Below are positions 35,512 through 45,445 of a stretch of DNA of 64,000 nucleotides, one piece after another. The DNA is from Laspinema palackyanum D2a (GTDB lineage Bacteria; Cyanobacteriota; Cyanobacteriia; Cyanobacteriales; Laspinemataceae). The DNA is taken from assembly GCA_025370845.1 (NCBI GenBank), contig JAMXFF010000012.1, positions 67,465 through 131,464 of the forward strand, written 5' to 3'. The first letter of the stretch is position 1; the number at the start of each line of letters is the position of its first letter. The position numbers were made by a program, and so were the translations under genes. Below the pieces are notes generated by a model. The model saw only the letters and a list, made by a program, of their open reading frames with translations. It did no database searches and was not told the DNA's origin.

Positions 35512-37371
35512 ATGGCTGATTTACTTCTGACAACCGTTTGGTTCGTGCCTGGGTATGCCTTACTCGGGGCACTCCTGGCAGGCGCTTGGTCACCGGGAAC
35601 GATCCGAAAAACAGGACCGAGACCCTCGGGCTATATTAATTTAGTCCTGACTTTTTTAGCCTTCCTTCATAGTTTATTGGCGTTACCCGCAACCTGGAAT
35701 CAACCGGCGCAACAGATATCTTGGATCTGGTTGGATGCTGCCGGGTTAACCCTAACGCTGGATTTAAAAATATCTGCCTTGACGGTCGGTGCAATGGCAT
35801 TAGTCACGGGATTAAATCTGTTGGCGCAGATTTTTGCCGTGGGATATATGGAAATGGACTGGGGTTGGGGTCGCTTCTATGCCATGTTGGGAGTATTTGA
35901 AGCGGGACTATGCGCCCTGATTTTGTGCAATTCCTTATTTTTCAGCTATGTCATTTTAGAAGTCCTCACCCTGGGTACTTATTTATTAGTCGGATTGTGG
36001 TTCTCGCAACCGTTGGTGGTGACGGGGGCCCGAGATGCTTTTTTAACAAAACGGGTGGGAGATTTAATCCTGCTGATGGGGGTAGTTGCTTTATTACCGT
36101 TAGCAGGCACCTGGAATTTTGATGAATTAGCGCAATGGGCGCAAACCGCTGATTTAGATCCCAAAGTGGCAACATTGTTGGGGTTAGCGTTAATTGCTGG
36201 ACCCTTGGGGAAATGCGCGCAGTTTCCCTTGCATCTGTGGTTGGATGAGGCGATGGAGGGACCCGTTCCCAGTACGATTTTGCGGAATTCCGTGGTGGTG
36301 GCAACTGGGGCCTGGGTGTTGATTAGATTACAGCCGCTGTTGGCGTTGTCGCAGATTGCCACAACGACGGCGATTTATATTGGGGCGGTGACAGCAGTAG
36401 GGGCTTCGGCGATCGCCATTGCCCAAATTGATATCAAGCGATCGCTCTCTTATTCCGTGAGTGCCTACATGGGGTTAATGTTTATCGCCGTGGGGACGGG
36501 GGAGACTCAAACCGCTCTGATGTTGCTCCTGTCTTACGCGGTGGCAATGGCACTCCTGGTCACCTGTACTGGGGGGCTGATCTGGAATACGATTACCCAA
36601 GACCTCACTCAGTATGGCGGATTATGGTCTCGCCGTCCGATTTCTGGGTTAGCATTTCTCGTGGGAGCGGCGGGTTTAGTGGCGTTACCTCCCTTTGGCG
36701 GATTCTGGGCGTTGCTCAAAATGGCGGAGAATCTGTGGGAAGCACATCCGGAGTTGGTGGGTGTGTTACTCGTTGTGAATGGGTTAACGACATTTAGTTT
36801 GATTCGCGAGTTCGGATTAATTTTTGCGGGGAAACCGAAACCGATGACGGTGCGATCGCCAGAAGTACATTGGCCGATGGTCCTCCCAATGGTGGTTTTA
36901 ATGGGCGTGACCCTGCATATTCCGTTAATTTTGATGGAATGTAATCTGCTGCCGGATTGGGCGAACTTGAATGTTACAGTAGCGGGCGCTTTGATTGGCT
37001 CAACCGTAGTTGGAGGTGGATTGGCGGGGTTCATTTATCTGAGCGATCGCATTTCCAAACCTGTGAAATTTGGTCCCCAATCCGTCCAAGACTTTTTTGC
37101 TTACGATTTTTATACCGCCAAATTGTACAAACTGACCATTGTATTTGCCGTGGGATTGGTTTCCCAGATTGTGTTCTGGTTTGACCGCTATATTGTCGAT
37201 GGATTGGTCAATTTAGTAGGATTATTCACCGTGTTTAGTGGCCAGAGCTTAAAATACAATGTTTCGGGACAAACCCAATTTTATGCCCTGACTATTCTGT
37301 TCGGGGTGGCTGTACTCGGGATGTTACTCGCTTGGCCCTCTTTGTCCAAGATTTTCTTAGTGTTCAACTAA
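35512..37371 (+). CDS. ndhF3: NDH-1 subunit NdhF3 of the inducible CO2-uptake complex
   Basis: A 619-aa membrane subunit of the antiporter-like NuoL/NdhF family with about 15 helices. It belongs to the NDH-1MS complex, which uses plastoquinone reduction to drive CO2 hydration at the thylakoid. Family features include ARDAFLTKRVGDLILLMGVV, GPLGKCAQFPLHLWLDEAME, GPVPSTILRNS (replacing the usual GPTPVSALIH) and DIKRSLSYSVSAYMGLM. AGGA lies 7 nt upstream of ATG. ndhD3 and cupA follow on the same strand. F3 rather than F4 is chosen mainly from the cupS-like neighbour. Confidence 0.82.
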   Translation: MADLLLTTVWFVPGYALLGALLAGAWSPGTIRKTGPRPSGYINLVLTFLAFLHSLLALPATWNQPAQQISWIWLDAAGLTLTLDLKISALTVGAMALVTGLNLLAQIFAVGYMEMDWGWGRFYAMLGVFEAGLCALILCNSLFFSYVILEVLTLGTYLLVGLWFSQPLVVTGARDAFLTKRVGDLILLMGVVALLPLAGTWNFDELAQWAQTADLDPKVATLLGLALIAGPLGKCAQFPLHLWLDEAMEGPVPSTILRNSVVVATGAWVLIRLQPLLALSQIATTTAIYIGAVTAVGASAIAIAQIDIKRSLSYSVSAYMGLMFIAVGTGETQTALMLLLSYAVAMALLVTCTGGLIWNTITQDLTQYGGLWSRRPISGLAFLVGAAGLVALPPFGGFWALLKMAENLWEAHPELVGVLLVVNGLTTFSLIREFGLIFAGKPKPMTVRSPEVHWPMVLPMVVLMGVTLHIPLILMECNLLPDWANLNVTVAGALIGSTVVGGGLAGFIYLSDRISKPVKFGPQSVQDFFAYDFYTAKLYKLTIVFAVGLVSQIVFWFDRYIVDGLVNLVGLFTVFSGQSLKYNVSGQTQFYALTILFGVAVLGMLLAWPSLSKIFLVFN

Positions 37372-37625
37372 CCCACTCGGGTACAAGCGGATGTCAAAAG
37401 TTGAGTAGATCGCGCCGTTGACGTGCGGTTTGCCCTAGAAAAAGGGAGATTTGATTTGATGTACCTTCCTCCCGCCAAAGCTTTCACCCCTACAAACCCA
37501 TCAGGTTTGGAGCTATTTTCTGAATGATTTAGAGTCGCTATATTGACCCAGGCTACTGCTAAACCGGAATGGCCTCGGTGCTGCCCTTGTTGATTCATGT
37601 TTGAGGACCTAGAAAGGATAACGCT

Positions 37626-39134
37626 ATGCTGAGTCTATTAATTGGCTTGCCCCTTTTCGGTGCAGCGCTCATTGGATTTTGGCCCTCCAAAGGGTCGCCT
37701 ACGGTGTTAAGAAATATTGCCCTAGTAGTCGCTTTTGGGATTCTAGGCTGGACCGTGGCGATCGGCACTCAGTTTGATTTAGCCTCCCCGGGAGTGCAAT
37801 TTCAGGAATATTTACCTTGGATTCCCCAGTTAGGACTGAGCTATAAATTAGGCATTGATGGGTTATCTTTCCCCCTGCTTGCCTTAAGTGCATTTCTTAA
37901 TTGCATTGCCATTTATGGTCGGGGTGAAACCGTGGAGCGCCCTCGGCTCTATTATCCCATGATTTTCCTCGTGAATGCCGGAATCACTGGGGCATTCGTC
38001 GCACAAAATTTATTATTATTTGTGCTGTTTTATGAATTAGAACTGATTCCTCTTTACCTCTTAATTGGAATTTGGGGGGGGCAAAAACGCGGATATGCCG
38101 CCATGAAATTTCTAATTTATACCGCATTATCGGGGATTTTAATCTTAGCTGCGTTTTTGGGAATTGCTTGGTTAACCCATTCGAGCAGTTTTGATATCGG
38201 TTCTATTTCCACTGAAAAATTATCCTTAACCACCCAACTGATTTTACTCACCATTCTGTTAATCGGATTTGGAATTAAAATTCCCCTGGTTCCCTTGCAT
38301 ACTTGGTTACCCGATGCTTATGTGGAAGCGTCCCCGGCAGTGGCAATTCTCCTCGGGGGAATCCTGGCTAAATTAGGGGCTTATGGGTTAATCCGGTTTG
38401 GGTTACAACTGTTCCCGGAAGCGTGGGGAGTGGTTGGTCCTGGATTGGCGATTATTGGGGTGGTGAGCGTCATGTATGGTGCCTTTAGTGCGATCGCCCA
38501 AAAGGACATCAAGCGCATGGTTGCCTACAGTTCTATTGGACACATGGGCTATATTTTAGTTGCCTCCGCTGCTGGAACTCCCCTTAGCTTACTCGGCGCA
38601 GTTACCCAAATGGTCAGTCATGGATTAATCCTCGCCATTCTCTTTTATATCGTGGGTATCATTGAGCAGAAAGTGGGCACTCGCGAACTGGATGTTTTGA
38701 ATGGATTAATGAATCCCCATCGCGGCTTACCCCTCACCAGTGCCTTACTGATTTTAGGCGGAATGGCAAGTGCAGGAATTCCAGGATTGGTGGGATTTAT
38801 TGCCGAGTTTATGGTCTTTCAGGGCAGTTTTTCGGTTTTTCCCGTGCAGACTTTAATCTGTATTAGTGCCTCGGGTTTAACGGCAGTTTATTTCGCAATT
38901 TTAATCAATCGCACCTGTTTTGGAAAGCTGGATAATCAGTTAGCATATTATCCCAAAGTTTTAGCAGCCGAACGAGTTCCGGCGTTGGTATTGGCGGTCA
39001 CTATTTTTATATTAGGGATTCAACCGGCTTGGTTAGTGCGGTGGAGCGAACCGACAACGACAGCAATGGTAGCCAATATTACTCCCGCTCATCCCGCGCA
39101 AATTGCTCAAAGAATGAACAATTTCGCACCCTAA
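37626..39134 (+). CDS. ndhD3: NDH-1 subunit NdhD3 of the inducible CO2-uptake complex
   Basis: A 502-aa proton-pumping NuoM/NdhD-type subunit with about 14 helices. Typical motifs are the Glu in VLFYELELIPLYLLIGIWG, GIKIPLVPLHTWLPDAYVEA, the Lys in GGILAKLGAYGL and QKDIKRMVAYSSIGHMGY. It works with NdhF3 and CupA in NDH-1MS. It lies 254 bp after ndhF3, a gap larger than usual for a tight operon but with no terminator seen. AAAGGA lies upstream of ATG 37626. Confidence 0.85.
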   Translation: MLSLLIGLPLFGAALIGFWPSKGSPTVLRNIALVVAFGILGWTVAIGTQFDLASPGVQFQEYLPWIPQLGLSYKLGIDGLSFPLLALSAFLNCIAIYGRGETVERPRLYYPMIFLVNAGITGAFVAQNLLLFVLFYELELIPLYLLIGIWGGQKRGYAAMKFLIYTALSGILILAAFLGIAWLTHSSSFDIGSISTEKLSLTTQLILLTILLIGFGIKIPLVPLHTWLPDAYVEASPAVAILLGGILAKLGAYGLIRFGLQLFPEAWGVVGPGLAIIGVVSVMYGAFSAIAQKDIKRMVAYSSIGHMGYILVASAAGTPLSLLGAVTQMVSHGLILAILFYIVGIIEQKVGTRELDVLNGLMNPHRGLPLTSALLILGGMASAGIPGLVGFIAEFMVFQGSFSVFPVQTLICISASGLTAVYFAILINRTCFGKLDNQLAYYPKVLAAERVPALVLAVTIFILGIQPAWLVRWSEPTTTAMVANITPAHPAQIAQRMNNFAP

Positions 39135-39316
39135 AATCCAGGGGACAATTCCTGATACCGGAGGGGGAGCATCTTGCTCCCTTATGCCGCAAGGAACCGA
39201 TACGCTACCACTCCTAAATTTTGGGTTTATCATGAGTTCGAGTTGCTATAACCCATTGAAAAATCAGCCTGATATTGCCTGTTTTTGATTGTTATCTAAG
39301 GAAAAATATCCAAACC

Positions 39317-40612
39317 ATGACAACTGCCACTTCTACCAAACTCCCCTCCTCTACCCATGAATTTGCCGATATTATTCATCGTTTAGAAGCCGGTGGCGCA
39401 ATGTTGCCGGATAGTCCAGAAAATTTGATGCAAATTATCGGCATTTATAAAGCCTACGCGGTGCCGATGGACTTCTACTGGCGAGATTTGCTTTATATTG
39501 CTGAAGAGGTGTTTTTAGAACCGTTTAACTTCTTCAAATACTTCCTGCCAAAAGAGTATTTAGACTTGCATAATCATTATGCTGGCGATGATGCAGATTT
39601 GCGAATTTGGCGGGGAGAAGCAACGGCGCATCCGGAACTCTTAGCCTTTATGGAAAAAGGGGAATTAAACCAAAAAATCCCCCGGTTGTTCCATCATTGG
39701 TTGCACGATCGCGTTAATATGGAATTTGCCGAAGCCTGTATGCGCGCGATGTATTGGCATGGCAGAGATATGGGTTGGGGAAAATTTGATGCTTATCTCG
39801 ATAGTGATGAGTATAAAGCCAATGCTGATGTTGCCATCCAAGCCTACTTTAAAGGCAATCCGGTGATGTTGGGACTCTATAAACTGTTTCCCGAAATGTT
39901 TTTAGAACAGGTGAGGCAACTTTCCTATTATAGCAATTTGGGATTGTTCTGGGAAGTGATGGCTCCGGTATTTTTTGAAATGTCGGATATGTATGATGAA
40001 GGGACTCTCACCACCGTTCCCGAAGCGATGAATTTCCTCGTGAATGGCATCTTTGCGATCGCCGGACGTCCGATTTACCATCACGCTCATATTCGCGGGG
40101 AAGTTTACGAAATTATCCCCAAATCTAAAGGCTTTACCTGGTTATATGAAGCCGCTTTACCCTACGTCGAAGCCGTCTTTTATCGCACGGCACCCTTCCG
40201 AGGCACTAAATCCTATAATGCTCAAGCGAAACAAGTGCCCGATGAGCAGAAAGACTTCCATTATGGTATTTTATATGCCGATGTCTTTCCCGTGGGAACT
40301 GCTGGAATTCCTCCGACATTATTAATGCAGGATATGCTCCATTTCCTTCCCCCCTACTTGGTAGATTATTATCGCCAATATTGCCGGGGAGAGGATGATA
40401 TGTTGATTCAGTTGGGAATTACATTCCAGCGATCGATGTATTGTGTCACTTCCGCTGTCATTCAAGCGTTACGGACTGCTTTACTCTATCCCTTAGATGA
40501 TCCAAATCCCAAGCATTTGATGGCAAATCGGCGGTTTTTTGAAAGCCAACTCGATCGGTTTAAACGTCCTGAATCCCGCATCCGGGAGATTCAGAGTCAG
40601 GATTATCGATAA
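39317..40612 (+). CDS. cupA: CO2 hydration protein CupA (ChpY)
   Basis: Predicted 431 aa, soluble, peripheral to NDH-1MS. With NdhF3/NdhD3 it converts CO2 to HCO3- on the cytoplasmic side. Highly conserved blocks are present: NLMQIIGIYKAYAVPMDFYW, FNFFKYFLPKEYLDLHNHYA, YSNLGLFWEVMAPVFFEMSD, KGFTWLYEAALPYVEAVFYR and GTAGIPPTLLMQDMLHFLPP. His and Cys residues that could bind zinc are kept. ATG 39317 is preferred to the TTG at 39275. CupB (ChpX) is the main alternative; the gene order F3-D3-Cup and the fasciclin neighbour favour CupA. Confidence 0.83.
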   Translation: MTTATSTKLPSSTHEFADIIHRLEAGGAMLPDSPENLMQIIGIYKAYAVPMDFYWRDLLYIAEEVFLEPFNFFKYFLPKEYLDLHNHYAGDDADLRIWRGEATAHPELLAFMEKGELNQKIPRLFHHWLHDRVNMEFAEACMRAMYWHGRDMGWGKFDAYLDSDEYKANADVAIQAYFKGNPVMLGLYKLFPEMFLEQVRQLSYYSNLGLFWEVMAPVFFEMSDMYDEGTLTTVPEAMNFLVNGIFAIAGRPIYHHAHIRGEVYEIIPKSKGFTWLYEAALPYVEAVFYRTAPFRGTKSYNAQAKQVPDEQKDFHYGILYADVFPVGTAGIPPTLLMQDMLHFLPPYLVDYYRQYCRGEDDMLIQLGITFQRSMYCVTSAVIQALRTALLYPLDDPNPKHLMANRRFFESQLDRFKRPESRIREIQSQDYR

Positions 40613-40630
40613 GTTTCAACAACCGGCGCC

Positions 40631-40911
40631 GTGGCAACAACCGGCAATAACCGGCAACAACCGGCGGGGGTTTAAACCCCCGCCTAATAGCTAAAGTCGG
40701 TTAAAAACCGACTAAAAATATTACTGCATAAGACTTTGAGTCAGGTTTTACTAAGTTCTTGTAACATTCTCAATTCCGCAGGGGAGATGAATTCCCCGCC
40801 TGTAGATGCGGTTAAAAACCAAGTAAAAATATCACGCCATAAGACTTTCAGTCGGTTTCAACCGACTTCAGCTATTAGGCGGGGGATTAATCCCCCGCCG
40901 GGTGTTGCCAC
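40631..40911. repeat. Palindromic dispersed repeat, copy 1 (GGCGGGGG family)
   Basis: The outer ends GTGGCAACA and TGTTGCCAC enclose CCGGCGGGGGTTTAAACCCC on the left and GGGGGATTAATCCCCCGCC on the right. Inner arms are CCTAATAGCTAAAGTCGGTT and AACCGACTTCAGCTATTAGG. It separates the convergent cupA and fasciclin genes. Related copies lie at 43740-43885 and 58401-58706. Confidence 0.85.
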
Positions 40912-40929
40912 TGGTGCAATCTCTCAGTT

Positions 40930-41331
40930 TTACCCCATTAAAATCACGTTATCAATCACATGAATCACCCCATTATCTGCTTCCACATCCGCCATAACCA
41001 CTGTGGCATTTTTGACTTCAAATCCATCGGAACAATCTATGGAAATGGGAGACCCTTCCACTGAGGTGACAGACTCTAATTTTGCTAAATCCGCTTGCAT
41101 CAATTTACCCGAAACGACATGATAGGTTAGAATTCTAGCCAATTGAGGAATATTCTGTAACAGGGTTTGAATGGTTCCTGGGGGTAATTTGGCAAAAGCG
41201 GCATCGGTGGGAGCAAAAACGGTGAAAGGACCTGGGCTTTTTAAGGTTTCGACTAAGTTCGCCGCTTGCACCGCAGCGACAAGGGTTTTAAAGGAGTCAT
41301 TGCTCACCGCAATATCGACAATATCGGGCAT
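40930..41331 (-). CDS. cupS: Fasciclin (FAS1) domain protein, probably CupS
   Basis: A 133-aa single FAS1 domain: [20 protein letters not shown] at the start, [20 protein letters not shown] in the first conserved box (H1) and [11 protein letters not shown] in the second (H2), ending [12 protein letters not shown]. There is no signal peptide, so it is cytoplasmic. Its length and cytoplasmic form match CupS, the fasciclin-like fourth subunit of the CO2-uptake NDH-1MS complex, normally encoded directly after cupA. Here it is convergent with cupA, on the opposite strand. AGGT lies upstream of the ATG. An unrelated fasciclin protein remains possible. Confidence 0.75.
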   Translation of the reverse strand: MPDIVDIAVSNDSFKTLVAAVQAANLVETLKSPGPFTVFAPTDAAFAKLPPGTIQTLLQNIPQLARILTYHVVSGKLMQADLAKLESVTSVEGSPISIDCSDGFEVKNATVVMADVEADNGVIHVIDNVILMG

Positions 41332-41433
41332 GGATTCACCTGGGTTTGTACAAAATGCTTTAAATTAATTGTATGATAAACAGTGAAATTGTAGGGAAGG
41401 AATAGAAAAGTTGGGGAAGGGGGAGTTAGGAAC

Positions 41434-41467
41434 AAAAAAAACCTCTCAGTGGGGACCGAGAGGTTTT
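41434..41467 (-). terminator. Intrinsic terminator after the NACHT gene
   Basis: AACCTCTC and GAGAGGTT pair around a 13-nt loop. On the minus strand the stem is followed by eight T. It lies about 160 nt beyond the NACHT stop. Confidence 0.8.
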
Positions 41468-41626
41468 TAGGAGTGCAGGAGCTACCGGAAAACAGCGAGG
41501 GTTCTTCAATAGCTAGGAAATACTCTAACGAGGGGGTATGGAGTGGAGATGACAGCGGGATGGCATTGGGGTGACAGTTGGGAAACCCTAGAGTAGAGCC
41601 GTTGCAGGCAGCGGCAGCAAGGGATT

Positions 41627-43666
41627 TTAACTCTCTGCGAGGCGATCGCGCAATAACTCATGAAGGAATCGATACTGTTGCCATCCCACGCGCTGTAAAA
41701 ATAACCGTTGGCTGACATATTCCAAAAACCGACTATAATTCCAGGGAATATCCCCCCTACGCCACAATATCACGCGCACGAGCAAGTGTTTCATCCAAGG
41801 AATAGCTGTAATCAGTCCGCAAATTAAGCCTAAAATAGGGGCGGTTGACCCTATGAAAAACAGCACCGAGAGCAAATACATTACCCAACCTCCCCGGGGG
41901 GTGACAGCGGATAAAATTGCCCCAATGAATTGAAAACTCACGAAACCGAGGAGGCACCAACTCACCGAGGCGATCGCCGACTGCCAGAGGATGCGGGGGG
42001 AGGTGGTGTTCAGTTCAATATCCGGCGCTTTTAAGGCAATAATTCCCCCACAACTTAAGGCAATAATTGCAAAAAATATCCCATAAATTCCTCCCACTTC
42101 CCATCCATAAATTAAGGCAAATAACCCAGCATATAACAGAATAAACAGCAACAACAAGGCGAGGGGATACTTTAACTGTTTTCCGGTGGGTTGCAACCGT
42201 AACTTCGGAAGAGAATCCGGTGAAAATATCCGTTGATTGCTCTGATTCATCACCCCTGCCAGCCAGCGTAACCAAAGTTTGGTTTGTTCTGCTGGGGGTT
42301 CGGTTTTGCGGGAATAAATGGGTTTCTCCATGTCCCGCGACAGTTGCCGTCGAATATAGGCATTAAAGACATAGCGCTGACGTTCTTCTCTTGTCTTCAG
42401 GCGTTTCCAGGAATGAATTAAAATTTCCTCATAAGCAACAGTCATCAGATTTAAGAATAAAGGGGTTTTGGCTAATCGGAATAATGTCGGGTCTGTTTGC
42501 AGATTTTCCCACAGTTCCCGACTGCGAGAGGCCAGCAAATATCTCTCAATTTGCTGCTTCTTCAAGGGTTGAACTCCGACTGCTGCATACAAACGCAGAC
42601 GAGTTTGGCGACTTTGGTAAGTATCCATGCGGGTACAGAGGACCAACGGCAGCGCCTGTCCATTTTGGCGTCTGGATTGGGCAATCTCTTTTAAACAATG
42701 TTCCTGTTGAGCGCCATCCAGTTCGTCCAGTCCATCTAGGAGGGGTAATAAGCGATCGTCTACCAACAATTCTCGGACCAACTTCGGGTCAACATTATAC
42801 TTATTACAAACTTCTTCCTCGATCCAGGTGAGCAAGGGGATCTGAGTTTGCCAATGTGCTAAATCTAGGACAACCGGCACGGGTTCTAGCTCATTTTGTC
42901 GGGCGCGATCGCATAAGTCCCCGGCTAATTCTAACAAGGTGCTGGTTTTACCCGAACCCGGTGCACCAAGGATTAAGACAATTCCGGCGATCGCCCCCAC
43001 TTCCAAAGCACCGGTTTCGGGGTCCGCACGCACTCCCACCGCATTCAGCGCTTCTACCCCCGCTTGCTGGGGTGCTGCCACCTGTAACCCCTCCAGAATC
43101 CCTTGTTCCGGTGCGAGTTTCCGTCTCGGGTGCTTGCCAATTTTCACCTCCACATCCCACAACCGGGGGAGTGCCTCCGTGAGGGGTTCGCGCACCAAAT
43201 AGCGCTGCACTGCATAATGTAACGACTGCTGCTGGCGGGCGATCGCTTCACTTTCAACGGCTGCCAGTAATCCGGAACGTAAGGCGATCGCCGAAGATTG
43301 CCAGCGCTGCCACCGTTGCCATAGAATTAACACCGTCGGCAATCCCGTCCCCAACCCCCACAACAACACCGATGCAGCGCTTAAATTTCCCTGAAAAGCG
43401 GGATTAAGGGACTCACTGACAAACAGGAAGTACACCGACACCGCCGCAATCAGAGGCAGAACCCCAAACAGCCAAAAACCCCGTTCCACCCTGCCACCGG
43501 GTAACCAACAGGTTAAGGCGCATAATAGTCCACATCCGAGGGTCAAAACCCCCAGCAAAATGCCGAGACTCGGTGGGGACGCCGCCGTGATGGCGATCGC
43601 CATACAGAAGAACCCATTTACCAATACAGTCAAAATCAAAATGAACGCCGGACTAATTTTTGGCAT
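41627..43666 (-). CDS. Membrane-bound NACHT-domain NTPase
   Basis: A 679-aa protein. Two to four N-terminal membrane segments (about 5-115) precede a cytoplasmic NACHT module. Walker A is LILGAPGSGKTST (232-243) and Walker B is LLPLLDGLDEL (306-316) with the double acidic DGLDE of the NACHT class. A sensor-like LVLCTRMDTY and a helical region follow, then five C-terminal membrane segments (about 500-640) and a basic tail ending FLHELLRDRLAES. No LRR, WD40 or effector enzyme domain is visible. STAND-class NTPases of this form are common in filamentous cyanobacteria. Signalling, programmed death or defence have been proposed for the class; none is shown here. Confidence 0.85.
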   Translation of the reverse strand: MPKISPAFILILTVLVNGFFCMAIAITAASPPSLGILLGVLTLGCGLLCALTCWLPGGRVERGFWLFGVLPLIAAVSVYFLFVSESLNPAFQGNLSAASVLLWGLGTGLPTVLILWQRWQRWQSSAIALRSGLLAAVESEAIARQQQSLHYAVQRYLVREPLTEALPRLWDVEVKIGKHPRRKLAPEQGILEGLQVAAPQQAGVEALNAVGVRADPETGALEVGAIAGIVLILGAPGSGKTSTLLELAGDLCDRARQNELEPVPVVLDLAHWQTQIPLLTWIEEEVCNKYNVDPKLVRELLVDDRLLPLLDGLDELDGAQQEHCLKEIAQSRRQNGQALPLVLCTRMDTYQSRQTRLRLYAAVGVQPLKKQQIERYLLASRSRELWENLQTDPTLFRLAKTPLFLNLMTVAYEEILIHSWKRLKTREERQRYVFNAYIRRQLSRDMEKPIYSRKTEPPAEQTKLWLRWLAGVMNQSNQRIFSPDSLPKLRLQPTGKQLKYPLALLLLFILLYAGLFALIYGWEVGGIYGIFFAIIALSCGGIIALKAPDIELNTTSPRILWQSAIASVSWCLLGFVSFQFIGAILSAVTPRGGWVMYLLSVLFFIGSTAPILGLICGLITAIPWMKHLLVRVILWRRGDIPWNYSRFLEYVSQRLFLQRVGWQQYRFLHELLRDRLAES

Positions 43667-43739
43667 GGTAGATGCCTCTGTGCAGGTTATCGATTCTCAA
43701 TTTACCCTCTTCTTGTCAAATAGTCCCCCCGAAGGAAGG

Positions 43740-43885
43740 CAACACCCGACGGGGGATAAATCCCCCGCCTAACAGCTCAAGTCGGTTGAAACCGACTGAA
43801 AAAACCACGGGATAAGACTTGCAGTCGGTTTTTAACCGAATGCAAGCTATGAGGCCGCCAATCGATTTATCCCCCGCCGGTGTTG
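43740..43885. repeat. Palindromic dispersed repeat, copy 2 (GGCGGGGG family)
   Basis: Starts CAACACCCGACGGGGG and ends CCCCCGCCGGTGTTG; inner arms CAGCTCAAGTCGGTT and GTCGGTTTTTAACCGAATGC. At 146 bp it is the shortest of the three copies. It lies between the divergent NACHT gene and the first AIM24 gene. Confidence 0.85.
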
Positions 43886-44040
43886 AGAATGGTGCAAGAT
43901 GTCGGTACCTCATAACCGTTGGAAACGCTATATCTCCCCTTCCGGAGATATCTTGCTTTTTGTTACAGAATAGAGACTTCCCGCTAAATCTTGCCACACT
44001 GGTAAATAATCCTAACCCTGAGAAACAAGGGAGTTCTACC

Positions 44041-44703
44041 GTGGAATATGAGATTCGTTACAAACCCTCCTTTGCCACCCTCTTTGTCACCCTTAGTCCC
44101 GGCGAATCCATCACCGCCGAACCTGGTGCTGCCATCTCAATGGATAGTCGGATTGCCATGAAAACCCAATTTTCCGGGGGGTTCTTCTCCGGTTTTTTAA
44201 AAAAATGGTTTGGGGGAGAGAGTCTCCTGGTTAACGTCTTTCGCAATCCCACCACTCACCGGTTAGAAGTGGTCCTCAGTCAAGCCACTATTGGGGATAT
44301 AGCTTGCATTGAACTCACCCAATCTAGTATCTGCTTGCAACCGGGCGCTTATATTGCTCATACCCCAGGGGTAAAAATCACCCTCGGTTGGGCGGGGTTT
44401 GCGAGTTGGTTCGCCCGGGAGGGACTGTTTAAACTCAAATTAACCGGCACCGGGCGCGTATTTTTCGGGGCTTATGGCGGCTTGACTCCCAAACGAATTA
44501 ACGGCGAATTTATCGTGGACAATGGTCATTTAGTCGCCTACGAACCGACGATTAAAATGGGAATTTCCATGTCCGGAGGCTTGTTTAGTTCCATCTCATC
44601 CGGGGAAGGATTTGTCAATCGCTTAAAAGGGCAGGGAATTATCTACTTACAATCCCGAAGCGTGGAAGGCTTAGTCAATTTTTTAAACCCCCAATTTCGG
44701 TAA
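44041..44703 (+). CDS. AIM24/TIGR00266 family protein 1
   Basis: Predicted 220 aa from GTG 44041, which has AAGGGAG about 8 nt upstream. The longer frame from 43819 would run through the palindromic repeat and is rejected. The beta-helix-like AIM24 fold shows ATLFVTLSPGESITAEPGAA, GGFFSGFLKKWFGGESLLVN and the C-terminal FIVDNGHLVAYEP. It is first of three tandem paralogues. Function in bacteria is unknown; a tryptophan-RNA-attenuation-like fold has been noted for the family. Confidence 0.85.
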   Translation: MEYEIRYKPSFATLFVTLSPGESITAEPGAAISMDSRIAMKTQFSGGFFSGFLKKWFGGESLLVNVFRNPTTHRLEVVLSQATIGDIACIELTQSSICLQPGAYIAHTPGVKITLGWAGFASWFAREGLFKLKLTGTGRVFFGAYGGLTPKRINGEFIVDNGHLVAYEPTIKMGISMSGGLFSSISSGEGFVNRLKGQGIIYLQSRSVEGLVNFLNPQFR

Positions 44704-44728
44704 GTTTAGCGGGAATACTGAGACAACT

Positions 44729-45415
44729 ATGAAAATTAATATTTTACATCAACCGGACTGTGCGATCGCCCATCTCATCCTCAAACCCGGTGAAGATATC
44801 TTAGCCGAAGCCGGTTCTATGATTGCCATGAATGGGGATATGCAAGTCAGCACCACCCTGCGCCGAGGCAAAGGTGGCGGCATCTTCGGCGGATTGAAAC
44901 GCAGCCTCGCTGGTGAATCTTTATTTTTAAGCGTCTTTCGTGCACCTTCCACCGGCGGTGAAATCTTCCTATCCCCGAAAATGTTAGGGGATATTTTCCA
45001 CTATCAACTCCGAGAAACCGGCTTAATTGTCCAAGCCACCTCTTACCTCGCCTGTAGCGCTCAAGTCATCCTAGATATCGGCGTTCAAGGCTTTAAATCC
45101 TTCTTTTCTGGAGAAAGTTTCTTTTGGCTTGATATCAGCGGTCGCGGTGACCTGCTGTTAAGTTCCTTTGGGGCTATTTATGAAATATTTGTTGAAGGTG
45201 AATATATCGTAGATACCGGCCATATTGTCGCCTTTGAAAAGAGCTTAACCTTTGAAATCACCAAACCCCCGGGAAGCAACTGGGTGAGCGCATGGTTGAG
45301 TGGAGAAGGGGTAGTTTGCCGGTTTAAAGGCAGAGGTCGTCTCTTTTGTCAAACCCATAATCCCCAGGCTTTCGGCCAACTCATCGGGTCTCAGTTATCC
45401 GCACGCACTGAATAG
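44729..45415 (+). CDS. AIM24/TIGR00266 family protein 2
   Basis: A 228-aa paralogue of the gene just upstream, 25 nt apart and probably in the same operon. Signature blocks: AHLILKPGEDILAEAGSMIA, GGIFGGLKRSLAGESLFLSV, FKSFFSGESFFWLDISGRGD and YIVDTGHIVAFEKS. No membrane segment. Function unknown. Confidence 0.85.
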   Translation: MKINILHQPDCAIAHLILKPGEDILAEAGSMIAMNGDMQVSTTLRRGKGGGIFGGLKRSLAGESLFLSVFRAPSTGGEIFLSPKMLGDIFHYQLRETGLIVQATSYLACSAQVILDIGVQGFKSFFSGESFFWLDISGRGDLLLSSFGAIYEIFVEGEYIVDTGHIVAFEKSLTFEITKPPGSNWVSAWLSGEGVVCRFKGRGRLFCQTHNPQAFGQLIGSQLSARTE

Positions 45416-45445
45416 CAACAGCTTTTTAAAATTGTCCTCAAGGAG

